From Siphonodentalium dalli (lineage: Eukaryota; Mollusca; Scaphopoda; Gadilida; Siphonodentaliidae), in the NCBI GenBank assembly GCA_032622095.1, contig CP136068.1:5557314-5621313 (forward strand): a stretch of DNA of 64,000 nt, read 5' to 3'. The position numbers were made by a program, and so were the translations under genes. Below are positions 35,430 through 46,952 of this stretch, piece by piece; the first letter of the stretch is position 1; the number at the start of each line of letters is the position of its first letter. The notes below the pieces were generated by a model, which did not search any database, was not told the origin of the DNA, and saw nothing but the letters and a program-made list of their open reading frames with translations.

Positions 35430-37560
35430 AGCTTGGGGCCTGTGCATGACTAAATCCTTTGGCACGGGCCACAGGTCGTACCTTTGGTCGGATCATTATG
35501 AAATTTGTCGTTGCTGTTGACATTGACATGTAGATGGGCCCGAGTCATTTTTTGGTTATTCGGCAAAAAAATTCAATCCATTAGCACAGGCTACACAGGC
35601 CATGCTGTTTGTCTGATCATCATGAAAATTGTCATGGGTGTTAATAGATGGGAACGAGTCATTGTGGGGTCATTCGACCAAAAAACATGGCCGCCAGCAG
35701 CCATCTTGGATTTCAAAATTCAATCCATTGGAACAGACTACAGGCCGGAGTGTTCGTCTGATCGAATTTGTCGTGGAAGTTAATATTGACATATGGATGG
35801 GAACGAGTCATTTTGGGGTCATTCGGCTGTAAAACATGGCCACCGGTAGCCATCTTGGATTTTACTATGTTTATGACAAAATCCTTTGACACAGGATACA
35901 GGTCGTATCTTAGGTCGCATCATCATGAAATTTGTCATGGATGTTAACATTGACATCTAAAGGGAACGAGTCATTTTGGGCTCATTCGGCAAAAAAACAT
36001 GGCTGCCAGCAGCCACCTTGGATTTCAAAATTCAATCCATTAGCATGGTCTACATGCAGGCACTACTGTTTGTCTGATCATCATGAAATTTGTCATTTAT
36101 GTTAATATTGATATACAGATGAGCACGAGTCATTTTGGGGTCATTCGGCCAAAAAACATGGCCGCCAGCAGCCATCTTGGATTTTACTCTTTGCATGACT
36201 AAATCCTTTGGCATACCCTACAGTCCACTTCCCTCATTCGATCATCACCAAACTTCATATTAATCTTGATATTGATCTCATAGATGGAAGCTATCATATG
36301 TTTTTGAATTTCATTGGAAAACATAGCCATCAGCAACCATCTTGGATTTTACTTTATATATCTCTTCATGTTGATAATCTAGCATTACTTAGACCTTTCA
36401 ACTTTCTGCATTCCTAATATTTTCATTTGGCACAACCTACAGACCACATCCCTCATCCGATCATCACCAAAGTTTATAAGCATTTCGAGGTCCTCTCTAG
36501 ATGGGAGCCTCCTATTTTGAGCGAAATTTGATAAACATGGCCACCAGTGGCCATCTTGGATTTACTCTGTGTATGACTAAATCCATTGTCACTTCCAACA
36601 TGCCACACCTCTCATCCGATCGTCACCAAACTTCATATGGATCTTCAGGGTGACTTCTAGATGCGAGCCTCTTATTTTGACCAAAATTTGATAAAAAAAC
36701 ATAGCCGCCAGCAGCCATCTTGGAATTTATTCTTTGTATGACTAAATCATTTGGCACAACCTACAGGTCACATCTCTGATCCAATCGTCACCAAACTTCA
36801 TATTTATTTTTGGGATGACCTCTAGATGGGACAATCAATTTTTCTGAAAATTTGTAATGGCAATTAACCAGCAGCCATATTGAATTTAAAATTTGAGTCT
36901 ATCGGCACAAAATTGTTTTGAAAATTTGCAGGCATGCTTAGGATCACCTCTAGATGGGAGCCATCGAATTTGAACACGTTTTGTGAAAAACATGACTACC
37001 AGCAGCTATCTTGGATTTTATTCTTTGCATGACTAAATCCTTAGACACATCCTACAGACCACATCCCTCATCCGATCATCACCAAACTTATATGGATCTT
37101 CATAGTGACTTCCAGATGGATGCTAATAATTTTTACCGAAATTTGTAGAAAAACAATGGCTGCCAGCTGCCATCTTGGATATTACTCTATGCATTACTAA
37201 ATCCTTCGGCACACCCTCCAGGCCACATCCCTCATCCGATCGTCACCATACTCCATATGGATCTTTGAGGTGACATCGATTATTTTCGAAATTCTTTCAA
37301 ACACATGGCTGCCAGTGGCCATTTTGGATTTTGCTCTGCCTGTCTAAATTGTTTGACACACCCTACAGGTGACACCCCTCATCCAGTCATCATCAAACTT
37401 CATATGGATCTTCAGGGTGACTTCTGGATTGGAGCTGGATTGGAGCCATAGATTATTTCCGTAATTCGTTCTAAAACATGGCTGCCAGCAGTCATCTTGG
37501 ATTTCAAATTTGAATCCATCTGCACACCCTGTAGGCCACATTTATTGGTGAAATATTTGT
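35430..37560 (-). repeat. 160 bp degenerate tandem array, minus orientation
   Basis: About a dozen units, each with CAGCAGCCATCTTGGATTT, then GCATGACTAAATCC, GGCACA, CTACAGG, GATCATCA, AAATTTGTCATG and AGATGGGA. CCATCTTGG-type words recur near 35702, 35851, 36171, 36339, 36553, 36714, 37010, 37170 and 37492, mostly 150-175 bases apart. The units become more diverged toward the right. The same family occurs in opposite orientation at 51.7-54.3 and 62.2-64.0 kb. The coding-like frames in it follow the repeat and are not genes. Confidence 0.9.
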
Positions 37561-37700
37561 AATGAAAATAATTTAATCTACACAATACAGGCCCTTTACT
37601 TTAACTTTTTGGCTTTCCTTCTTTATCATTCTCATAATGCTCACAAAAATATAAACTCATTCCCCAAGTTGAGCTACAGTGTCATTGACACTTTCATATA
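37561..37700 (-). repeat. Boundary of the 160 bp array element
   Basis: The array closes with CATTCCCCAAGTTGAGCTACA and GTGTCATTGACACTTTCAT. In reverse complement this reads GTAGCTCAACTTGGGGAATG. The array at 51.6 kb begins with the related GTAGCTCAACTTAGGTAGGGG. The shared boundary indicates that the array is a defined element and not open-ended satellite DNA. Confidence 0.65.
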
Positions 37701-38666
37701 TATAACTTTGCAAGTCTTCGCATATATGCAATATCTGTATATGGATATAAATATCTAAAATAACTTGGACTATTCTGGTAACTAAAAGACGAGAAATTGT
37801 GTATGTACATATATAACTGTGCGTATAAATATAATATGATCGTACGTGACACGTAATGGAGCAACCACCAAGTTGATCATTAAATTATAGGATGTTACGT
37901 ACAAGGTACTACATGTGCTAGACCACTCGGAGAAATGTCTGTCATCAAACTAAAATACCATGTTACAACTTGAATTGATATATTCGTAATTGTATATATA
38001 TTCACGGAATATCAATTTATCCCAGCACTTTCAACGCATTGGAGGTACCCTCGCGGGGTCTAAATAAGCATACATTGTACATGCAGTGCGGAATAAGAGT
38101 ACAGGGTGGATAATTCTGCCAATGTCGATACGAGTATACGGGGCGACACGGTAGCAATTCCCAACATAGCATAGTCAGCCTGAGAAGCTCTATGTCAATC
38201 ATATAAATGTCCCAAATTCAGAAATGTTTTGTCGAAAATAGGTTTTACCAAACAGCAACATCATTTCTTGATCTGAGTAATTAATCCATTCTTATTGGCC
38301 TTTTGTATATATATGTAGTATGCCTGATAATCCCACAGTTTAAATAAACATACGGACACAAACGCACACTATATAGGGCAGCACAATAAAAACATAATTA
38401 AGCATACATGTATAAGAGTACAGGGTGGACATATAAGCATATATGTATGTACGCTTATTTAGATCTCCAAGAGTAGTTGGGTGAGCGTACTTGGCAGAAC
38501 GGCGCATACCCCTGTTACGTGTATTTGGTGGAACACTCTGTTACATGTAGCAAGCATACATACGGACAAACTTCCGGGAATATCAACAACTCTGAAACGC
38601 ACTGTGAAATTAAGAAATAGCCATGAATTAATAGGAGCAATTAACAGATTTGTGGACTGTTATCAC
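37701..38666. other. No recognisable gene; small local repeats
   Basis: CTAAATAAGCATACA and AGAGTACAGGGTGGA occur near 38060-38110 and again, in part, near 38400-38430. No coding frame is supported. Confidence 0.35.
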
Positions 38667-38820
38667 ATTGCATGTCGCAAGCATACGGACGCACCTGCCA
38701 CTATATCAATACCGCACGCTTGTTACGAAAGATAATTATACACAAAATCGCATGCATTTCTTATACGGTACTGTCGTCAGTTTATCGGGCAATTGTGATG
38801 TCACAAGGATGGCACGATCA
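38667..38820 (+). repeat. Old partial copy of the 1 kb unit
   Basis: CGCAAGCATACGGACGCA, GTCGTCAGTTTATCG and GCAATTGTGATG match in order the sequence near 40085-40185 (CACAAGCATATGGGCGCATG, GGTTGTCAGTTTTATCGC, GATTGTAATGGC) and near 43740-43850. More diverged than the other two. Confidence 0.5.
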
Positions 38821-39207
38821 GTCAAATTCCCTTAGGGTTATACTTCTCTGATCGCAGAAGTCTCATAACATAGTGACAGGTAACTTTGTTTGATTGGGGG
38901 TTTAACGTCGTTTCAGCCGGTAGGCCATATCACGACTATGTCATTTCCCACTTGACAGGTAACACACATATGCGGTTCTGTGTTTATCTCACACTGAACT
39001 GATATAATTATGATATATGATTTGCTCTACATCCCTGACAGAAAGGTGAGTGGTTCAATGGAAGCGGGAAATTTCAAGTTGGAAACTCATAGATTTAACC
39101 CCACGAACTGACACGAATGGAAAATTTAAGCATTTTATAGTGACAATATTTCTTGGGATAATTGTCATAATCATATCTCACAATATTTAATCGACACCAA
39201 ATACTCG
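38821..39207. other. No recognisable feature
   Basis: Sequence before the 1 kb duplication; nothing supported. Confidence 0.35.
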
Positions 39208-40207
39208 GGCATGTCAGGTAGCGTCGAGAATACTGTAACGGTTCCCATTTACTGGCTATGTCACAACCGTAAGGCTGTATATTTAAAAAAATGTTTTTTT
39301 ATACTGCGCTACTGCCTCAATAAAGAACTGTCAGATCTATATGCAATATGCGTTCATTGCGTTGATCAAGGTCGTTAAACTATATGGACGAATCTTCCGG
39401 AATATCGATATATCCATCCAACCACGATACATAGATTTAACAACAGAAAATGGTAGTAAGGCTATGTTATAAAACTTGTTTCCTTTAAAATATCGCATGC
39501 TTTCAAATTGCTGTGCATAACATATAACATCTACCTGGAAGGGGGGATTGCCTGGAATCCTTCAGTTGCGTATGTGTTTGCTTTGATAATATAATTGAAC
39601 CTATTAATAATTGCTTTTTGTTGTCATGGTTCAGGAATTTTAGATAGTGGTACGTGCAGGTCAGAAATACTGAACTTTGATGTCCAGTAAATAGTTTATT
39701 TGGAATTTTATTTTGCTCCATCACACGCATGTGACTCCATCACACGCCTGTGATATTGCTAATCAGGTTTTAAAATGGCAACTGATATTCGGACACCTCT
39801 GTGTATTCCTTCCCATTTCTAAATCCTCTAGATTATCACCGACCTCACTAACACATAAACATGCCAGAACCTGGCCGCATGCGTGTGACATGACATAAAC
39901 ACTGAATGATTAATAGTGTGATTAGTATAACATTTGCATACATATTTATATAACATGTATATATTTGTCATCGGTATATATGCTCTCCTAAATTAACAAT
40001 AAATAAACTTATTGTGAAACTAAGAACTTGCCACGATTGAACTAAGTGCCAGTAATAAAAATTAAGACTATTTTCGTTGTGTATGTCACAAGCATATGGG
40101 CGCATGCTTGGTACGAGATCATATACATAACAATAATAATGCATTCCGGTTGTCAGTTTTATCGCACGATTGTAATGGCATGATTGAAGATTTTTGATCG
40201 GGGTCTC
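39208..40207 (+). repeat. 1 kb tandemly duplicated unit, copy 1
   Basis: Begins GGTAGCGTCGAGAATACTGT. It carries ACTGGCTATGTCACAACCG, GCGTTGATCAAGGTCGTTAA, ACATCTACCTGGAAGG, TGATGTCCAGTAAATAGTTT and ATAACAATAATAATGCAT, and ends where copy 2 begins. It contains the intact sequence TTGTTGTCATGGTTCAGG (39619-39636) that is interrupted in copy 2. No coding frame is supported. Confidence 0.8.
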
Positions 40208-40682
40208 GATCATACCAGGTAGCGACGAGAATACTGTAACGGTATCCAATTACTGGCTATGTCACAACAGTAAGGCTGTATTTTTTAAAACTGTCTTTAC
40301 AATTCGTTCCGGCACTTATCATGTTACACTGCGCTACTGCATCAATAACGGACTGTACGATAAATATGTAAGATGCGTTGATCAAGGTCGTTAAACTATA
40401 TGGACGAATCATATATATATCCGATATATATCCAAACCATGATACATGGGTTTAACACAAAATGGAAAATTTAAGCATTTTACTAACAATATTTGTATGT
40501 CAAAACCGTAAGGCTGTATTACAAAACTTGTCTCCTTTAAAATATCGCATGGTTTCAAATTGATGTGCATAACATATAACATCTACCTGGAAGGGGGATT
40601 GACTGGAATCCTTCAGTGGCGTATATTCTTTCTTTGATAATCTAATTGAACCTATTAATAATTGCTTTTTGTTGCCATGGTT
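40208..40682 (+). repeat. 1 kb tandem unit, copy 2 (left part)
   Basis: Begins GGTAGCGACGAGAATACTGT, exactly 1000 bases after copy 1, and follows it with small differences up to TTGTTGCCATGGTT. There the 2.4 kb foldback element is inserted; the unit resumes at 43082. Confidence 0.8.
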
Positions 40683-40959
40683 GTTACGCCGGCCTTTGAA
40701 GTAACTGACCACTTTTGGAATTAGGTCTCCACTTTTGAAGTAAAAAACGCCAGCTTTTGAAGCACCTCACCACTTTTGTAATAAAATCGCCAGCTTTTGA
40801 AGGAAAGTGAGGTCTCCGCTTTTGAAGTAAAAGACGCCAGCTTTTGTAGGCCTCCACTTTTGTAATAACAAAATTACATCTTTTGAAGTAAACTGACTCA
40901 ATACATATTGACGGGCGCTGAACGATTTTCATGACAAAGTCAACCCGATAATACACTGG

Positions 40960-41345
40960 CTATCGCCCATACAAATGTGATGTGGTTTGAATAGCTTTAA
41001 GGCAAACCAACACAAGAGAAATCAGTCAATCGCCCGTACACGTGTGAGGTGTACCAAAAGGCACTTAGTGAGTCCGGTTGCGTGACAAAAGAATACACAC
41101 CGGTAATCGACCATACGAGTGTGACGTGGTTTGAATAGCTTTCAGTTAAACTATCACACAGTCAATCGTCCATACACGTGTGACGTGTACCAAAAGGTTC
41201 TTAATGAGTCCGTTCCGTGACAAAAGAATCTACACGGGTAATAGATCATATGAGTGTAACGTGGTTTGAATAGCTTTCAGTTAAACTATCACAAGACAAA
41301 TCACACAGTCAATCGTCCATACACGTGACGTGTACCAAAAGGCTT
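40960..41345 (+). repeat. Inner tandem array, left arm of the foldback element
   Basis: About three units of 140-145 bases containing CCGTACACGTGTGAGGTG or CCATACACGTGTGACGTG, then TACCAAAAGG, GTGACAAAAGAAT and TGTGACGTGGTTTGAATAGC. Each unit has CACGTG and TGACGTG words, which match E-box and CRE-like binding words. Whether they are used is unknown. Confidence 0.8.
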
Positions 41346-42479
41346 GAGGAACGTTTCTGGGTGAACTGTGGACTTGATTTATTATATTTTGGCTTCAGTA
41401 AACGTGAATCAGTGGACGAATTTGCATGGCTGGTAGATTTAGAGATCTGGTATATTACTAAAATTATAAGACTTTCTTTATACACTACACACATCAAGAT
41501 TAAAACTAATTGCTGAAATATAAGGGCATGCAATATTTCGGATCAGTGACCATTAACAATATAGACTACCATCTAGAATATGTACCTACATATATTGTGT
41601 TTTGATGTGTGTTTTGTTGTGTTCTGAGATATCTCAAAATAATTCATCATTGTTTTTATGTTAAGTTATCAGTCCATGAGACAATATTTATACCATCATA
41701 TATTGTCTTCATGATAGAATATTGATTTAATTTATTGACCATAATAAACAAAACAGATTTAGATAGCAGAATTGTTGATGTGGATGAGAGGCGATAAGGG
41801 GTCAAGCTATACAATATTATACATAACTATTAAAAAAATATAGCGTCTAAGGGGAGGTTAAGGGTCAATTTGACTAATTATTATTTAACTACATCAACAA
41901 CATCGTTCCATTCATTCTTAATTTTGTTATGCGTTTGAAAGTTTAACTTTCCCTGTATATAGCGACCCAACGCCATCGACTCCGTTATTTTATATACTCA
42001 ATCACCAGAGGATATGTGAACCCAGCGGTTTCCACACAACACATTACTGGGCCCCGTGTTTTATAGCTGGCCACGTTTGACGTAGTTACTTCGGTTATGT
42101 GACATAATTTCAATGATCAAAATTTGTTGTCAATGTCGCCTTCCAGAGACGAAGCTAATAAACCGAACATTTTCTGCTGTCCCTAAAGCGTCGGCGGATC
42201 ACCTAATTTCGAAGGTATGAATATGCAATTAAAGGGGAGGCCAAATATACCAACTATGTTCCGTTGGAACTACTACATCACCTAATTTCGATGAACTATA
42301 TATGTTGTCATGTTACTGGACTGACAAAACGTCTTGTCTCACTCAATGTCACATCAAACTTCTTCTGACAAAGGTAGTACTTGTAAGGGCATTCAATGAG
42401 ATGGTTGTCAGGCCGACTGGGAACAATCGTATATACTCGTATGATTGGACACCTAAGTGTGTTAATAAGCTTAGACGGG
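41346..42479. other. Centre of the foldback element
   Basis: Mostly AT-rich unique-looking sequence between the inverted arms. CACCTAATTTCGA is repeated near 42200 and 42281. No transposase or other coding frame is recognised. Confidence 0.4.
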
Positions 42480-42895
42480 GAAATGGGCACACTAATGCCT
42501 TTTGGAACACGTCATAGTTGTATGGGCGATGACAATGTAAATTATCTTGTGTTGGTATGATTGAAGGCTATTCGAACCACATCACATGCATGTGGTCGAT
42601 TACCGGTGTGGATTGTTTTGTCACGGAACCGGACTCACTAAGTGCCTTTTGGTACACGTCACACGTGTATATGCGATTGACTGACTTATCTTGTGTTAGT
42701 ATGACTGGAGGCTATTCAAACCACGTCACACTCGTATGGTCGATTACCGGTGTGTATTCTTTTGTCACGCAACCGGACTCACTAAGTGCCTTGGCACTTG
42801 TCACACGTGTATGGGCGATTGACTCTGATTTCTCGTGTTGGTATGACTGAAAGCTATTCAAACCACATCACACTCGTAAGGTCGATTAAAGGTGT
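42480..42895 (-). repeat. Inner tandem array, right arm of the foldback element
   Basis: Inverted copy of 40960-41345, with GCCTTTTGGTACACGTC, CACACGTGTATGGGCGATTG and GAAAGCTATTCAAACCACAT recurring at about 140-base spacing. The right-arm units are slightly better preserved than those on the left. Confidence 0.8.
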
Positions 42896-43081
42896 GGAGA
42901 CCTAGTTTTTGTTTACTACAAAAGCTGGCGTGTTTTACTTCAAAAGCGGAGACCTCACTTTACTACAAAAACTGGCGATTTTATTACAAAAGTGGTGTGG
43001 TACTTCAAAAGCTGGCGTTTTTTACTTCAAAAGTGGAGAACTACTTCAAAAGTGGTCATTACTTCAAAAGCTGGCGTAATA

Positions 43082-43860
43082 CATGGTTCAGGAATTTAAT
43101 TAGTGGTACATGTAGGTTAGAAAAAATTTATAATAAATATTTGTATAACGTTATCCACTCTGAAGAGGCTCAAAATGGATACATGTATATAAATGTACCA
43201 GAAATAAATATTAATTTAATTTACTTGCTCTTTTCAATTAACTTTCCACATCAAAATGAGAATCACTCACTTTTGATACATATTATATTGGTGAATTCGA
43301 TGTCTGAAACCTTTGTCTAAATTCACTCGAGAATGTAATATGAGGCACACATTCTCAATTTGTTATACTCAACTTTGATGTCCAGTAAATAGTTTATTTG
43401 GAAATTTTATTTCGCTCGATCACACGCATGTGATATTGCTAATCAAATTGTAAAAGGGCAACTGATATTCGGGCATCTCTGTGTATGCCTTCCCATTTCT
43501 AAATCCTCACTAACACTTAAAACTTGAAAATGTCAGAACCTGGCCGCATGCGTGTGAGATGGCATAAACACTTTATGATTAATATTGTGATTAGTATAAC
43601 ATTTGCATGCATATTTATATAACATCTATGTATTTGTCATTTGTATATATACTCTCCTAAATTGAGGTTAACAATAAACTTATTGTGAAATTAAGAACTA
43701 AGTACCAGTAACAAATTAAGACTATTGTCATTGTGTATGTCACAAGCATATGGGCGCATGCATGGTATGAGATAATATACATAACAATAATAATGCATGT
43801 TTGTATTCCGGTTGTCAGTTTATCGCACGATTGTAATTGCGTGATTGAATCCGGGACGTG
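43082..43860 (+). repeat. 1 kb tandem unit, copy 2 (right part)
   Basis: Resumes with CATGGTTCAGGAATTTAATTAG, matching copy 1 at 39625. It includes extra sequence at about 43120-43373 and then follows copy 1 again from TGATGTCCAGTAAATAGTTT (43376) to GTTTATCGCACGATTGTAAT. Confidence 0.75.
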
Positions 43861-45320
43861 GCTAGAATATCTATCATTTAGACTGGCCTCAATCTTTGCA
43901 AGAGAAATTTCCAACTGACACCCCCGACGGTTGGAAAATGTCCAACTGATGTCTAAAGTCAGAAAATATTTTTTTCTTAACTTAGATCATGTCACAAATC
44001 TCTACTCTTTTCTACACACACACTGCACGCAGCCAAAGTAGAGATCCGTGACAATAAATTTCCAACTGATAGCAATTTCATTAAAACAAATTGATCAAAA
44101 GTATGAAATATACAAATGTTGTTCTAAAAAAAATTTGCCATTAATAAATTGTTGGAAAATAAAAACTACAAGAACAATTGCAACCTACTGCTCCATCACA
44201 CATAAATTTTCCAACTATTGAAAAAGTTGACCTGAGTTGGGGTCACCCCCCCCCCCCCCCCCCCCCCCCCCCCCACCATCGCCATGTCCCTGCTTGACCT
44301 ATCAAATGTCCTTCCGTTATGACAGGAGTGTCAACTTTTCCACCAGTAACATACATGAGCGGTTGTATTTGTGATATGATAGAACACCATCTCCCAAGCC
44401 CCACCCCATCATGTCAACATTTGTATAATATGGACAAACTTCTCAACACACTCTGTATTCTGGAACATGACAAACATAGCAAGAAATTACCAGGTACAAC
44501 TTCTTTTAAAAATGACACCACCGGGCATGTCATTCTAATAATAAAATAACCCACTGTGATATTATGGTTGTTGGTGAATTTGGATCTAGTTAAAAATATT
44601 ATGTTCACATAGTTGGCATCAATATTTTATTAATCAGAAGGCAATTACATCATGGTGGAGTCTTCAGGTCTTCTTTGGTTACCAGTACACTCTTTGTTAG
44701 ACATACGCCTTCACGTGTAACGTATGGTGCTTTCCAAACATACATGTATATAAGATTGTTCTATGCCATGCTAAGATTTGTTGCACAGGAGAAAGAAATC
44801 TGCATCAGCTTCATGGAGTGGATTCCTTAGTGACTACAGATTCAAGAATCACTATAGAGTGTACGAATGGATTCTCCCTATACAGTGTACAAATGGGTTC
44901 TCCCCCAAAGACATCCATTCCACTCTTGAAAAACTCAAATAGTTTGGAAAGAATCTTGAGTTTCCCAAAACTTCATTCTAGTATTATAAGATGCAAATTC
45001 TTGAAAATCGTTGGTCCTTGTTGTAGATATTGTCTTTCCATCATGCGAGCTCGCAGGGTCACACAAAACATATTGGCTTTACAGTTCCATTTAATCACTG
45101 CTTGTGAATGTGAATTTTACACCTATTCAAAGAAGTTGTCTGACAACATTTGCTAATTTATTCAGAAACCAGTACATGTGAGATCTCAGTCCTCAGATCA
45201 CAGAATTGAACTTCTGATAGATAGTGCATGTGATGAACAGAATGTACCGGTAGATCTGAAGCATCTCTGAAATATCTGGAAAAATAAGAAGAAAAAAACA
45301 CTATAATAAGTATACATGTA
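43861..45320. other. No recognisable gene; poly-C of 29 at 44246-44274
   Basis: TTTCCAACTGA-type words occur several times between 43905 and 44225. The run of 29 C is the longest homopolymer in the window. A plus-strand frame of 112 codons (44818-45156) shows no recognised domain and is left out. Confidence 0.4.
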
Positions 45321-45427
45321 CAGTAATGCCCCAATTAATCGACTCAATGAGAGCTTTCCAACTAAATCCTGAAAATTTACCCATAATTATGCGGTGGTTA
45401 TGGAGTCAATTAATTATGGCATTACTG
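45321..45427. mobile_element. CAGTAATGCC hairpin MITE, internally deleted
   Basis: Starts CAGTAATGCCCCAATTAATC, ends ATTATGGCATTACTG, flanked by TA on both sides. It retains GAGAGCTTTCCAACTAAATC and TACCCATAATTATGCGGTGG but lacks most of the arms, leaving 107 bp of the 252 bp seen at 12894. Confidence 0.8.
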
Positions 45428-45759
45428 TAGATGTACATGTAACATACAGTAAAGACCTGATAAATGAAATCACCTACAACTTTCGTAAGTTTGAACAGTA
45501 ATTTTCTCTGTACATGGACATGAAATGACAGTAAATGTGATGAAGTTGCTGATTTAAGAAACACTGAGAACGATTAGTGAGACTAATAAACAAAATATTA
45601 TTCCTGATACCGGTATATAGTCATCCATTTTTCAGAAATCTATAATTCTTTCAATCAAATGGCAATATTCTCAAACAAAAAACAATGTTTTATTTAAATC
45701 ACTTCGTATACATTCATTTATTTATTCATTACCTCATTTCAGCTCTAATGCGATTATCC
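45428..45759. other. No recognisable feature
   Basis: AT-rich sequence; nothing supported. Confidence 0.35.
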
Positions 45760-45960
45760 TTTTTTAAAGATGCATAATCCGTATTAACGCTTGCAAATTA
45801 CTATTTCTTTGGCTTTGGGGAAACAAATATTTGATTTGAGTGGAGGAACCCACCCATCAAAGCTCAGAGTGATCAGATATATAAATGTTTTCAATCCATT
45901 ATTTCTCACCACCAGTACTTTTTAGTGGCCTGGCAAAAAGTAAACGAGAAGAAGTTCTCA
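45760..45960 (-). repeat. Dispersed repeat, copy 2
   Basis: Reverse-complement partner of 2630-2790, sharing GAGGAACCCACCCATCAAA, AAATATTTGATTTGAGT and TTACTATTTCTTTGG. Class unknown. Confidence 0.6.
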
Positions 45961-46321
45961 GATCAAATTGCGTATGAAGATGGATAACTCTAAAGTCAAG
46001 TGGCTTTTGTGTATTTGATATTTGAAAATCCGTTGTTTTAATTACCACACCAAATCACTCAGAATTATGCATGTATGCAACTACGTAACTTCTGTTAAAG
46101 AGATTTGCATGGAAATTCCCTTTCATAATCGTTCACTTAACCTTCCCCTTAATAGATTCTGACTGAAGCATATTTTTTTTAAATGTTGTTCGAATCTAAT
46201 GATATGGGACTATCAAATCAGATTGAGTACCTTTAAATACAATTGAAACTTCCTTGTTGTCGCACACTATTTTGAGTTTTTTTAATAAACCTGGCAAGTT
46301 TGGTACATACATGTACATGTA
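45961..46321. other. No recognisable feature
   Basis: AT-rich sequence preceding the TA-flanked element; nothing supported. Confidence 0.35.
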
Positions 46322-46712
46322 CCCTGCTAGACAAAACAAGTGTCCACTTAACCAAGTTGTGGTTAGCATTGCCACCATGTACACCGTGGCTCCAATGGCT
46401 AACTACAGTTGGGCCGTGGTGTATTTGCCATTCGGCCATGGTGTAAATGTAGTTGCCACGGTGTACATGTACATTCATTAAACTGAAAAAAGACAATACA
46501 AACCAGAAATTTAATCATGGTGTACATGCCATCCGGCCCTGTTGTACATGTACACATGTAGTTGCTTTTCGGCCATGGTGTACATGTCATGCGGCCAAGG
46601 TGTACTTGCCGCTCGGCCACGGTACTCAACTGCAGAATTTACAAACTCTGACACCGCAGCCAAATGGCAAATACCCTGCGGTGCCAATGGACACTTGTTT
46701 TGTCCAGCAGGG
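46322..46712. mobile_element. TA-flanked element with GGTGTACATG minisatellite
   Basis: A 391 bp element. The left terminus is CCCTGCTAGACAAAACAAG and the right terminus in reverse complement is CCCTGCTGGACAAAACAAG, then TGTCCA on both; about 25 bases with one mismatch. TA lies outside both ends. Inside are irregular repeats of CGGCCATGGTGTACATG and TTGCCACGGTGTACATG, plus TTGCCATTCGGCCATGG-type words, so the short frames on both strands are repeat shadows. A TA target suggests Tc1/mariner-type mobilisation, but the class is inferred. Confidence 0.78.
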
Positions 46713-46952
46713 TAAATAAGACGGCGGATTGGCGGTACATTCTAACAATTTTTAGCCAAAGATTTACTGATGGGGAAGTCATGTGAGATTGACAAATCTG
46801 TTTTACAAAGAGAAACTACAACGCGAAACTTGTATATATCTCTAGGAATCAGGGAGCTGAATGTGTTCCGAAGTCGGGGAGCGAGTACACCGGGAATGCT
46901 AAAGGTGAAGATAACTGAAGAATGAACTTCACCTAATACACACGATACGTTA
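46713..46952 (+). repeat. Left flank of the 46.8-49.8 kb paralogous segment
   Basis: From about 46840 the sequence (GGAATCAGGGAGCTGAATG, AGCGAGTACACCGGGAATGC) matches the reverse complement of 28015-28110. It leads into the Harbinger-like element at 46953. Confidence 0.7.

Larger units (their letters stand above)
40683..43081. mobile_element. 2.4 kb foldback element with tandem repeats in its arms
   Basis: The terminal parts (40683-40880, 42900-43081) are inverted copies made of a short unit, CGCCAGCTTTTGAAGTA and CCACTTTTGAAGTA, spaced about 20-35 bases. The inner parts (40960-41345, 42480-42895) are inverted arrays of a 140-145 base unit with CCATACACGTGTGACGTG, ACCAAAAGGC, GTGACAAAAGAAT and GGTTTGAATAGCTTTC. 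CATGGTT lies outside both ends (40676-40682, 43082-43088), and copy 1 of the 1 kb unit shows the intact site at 39625-39631. Inverted arms built of tandem units resemble Drosophila Foldback elements and some Mutator-like elements. No transposase frame in the 1.1 kb centre. Confidence 0.85.

Noticed and set aside
44818-45156. 112-codon plus-strand frame as a possible gene
   Set aside because: No domain, no signal peptide and no conserved motif recognised; length is within chance expectation for 64 kb of six-frame AT-rich DNA.
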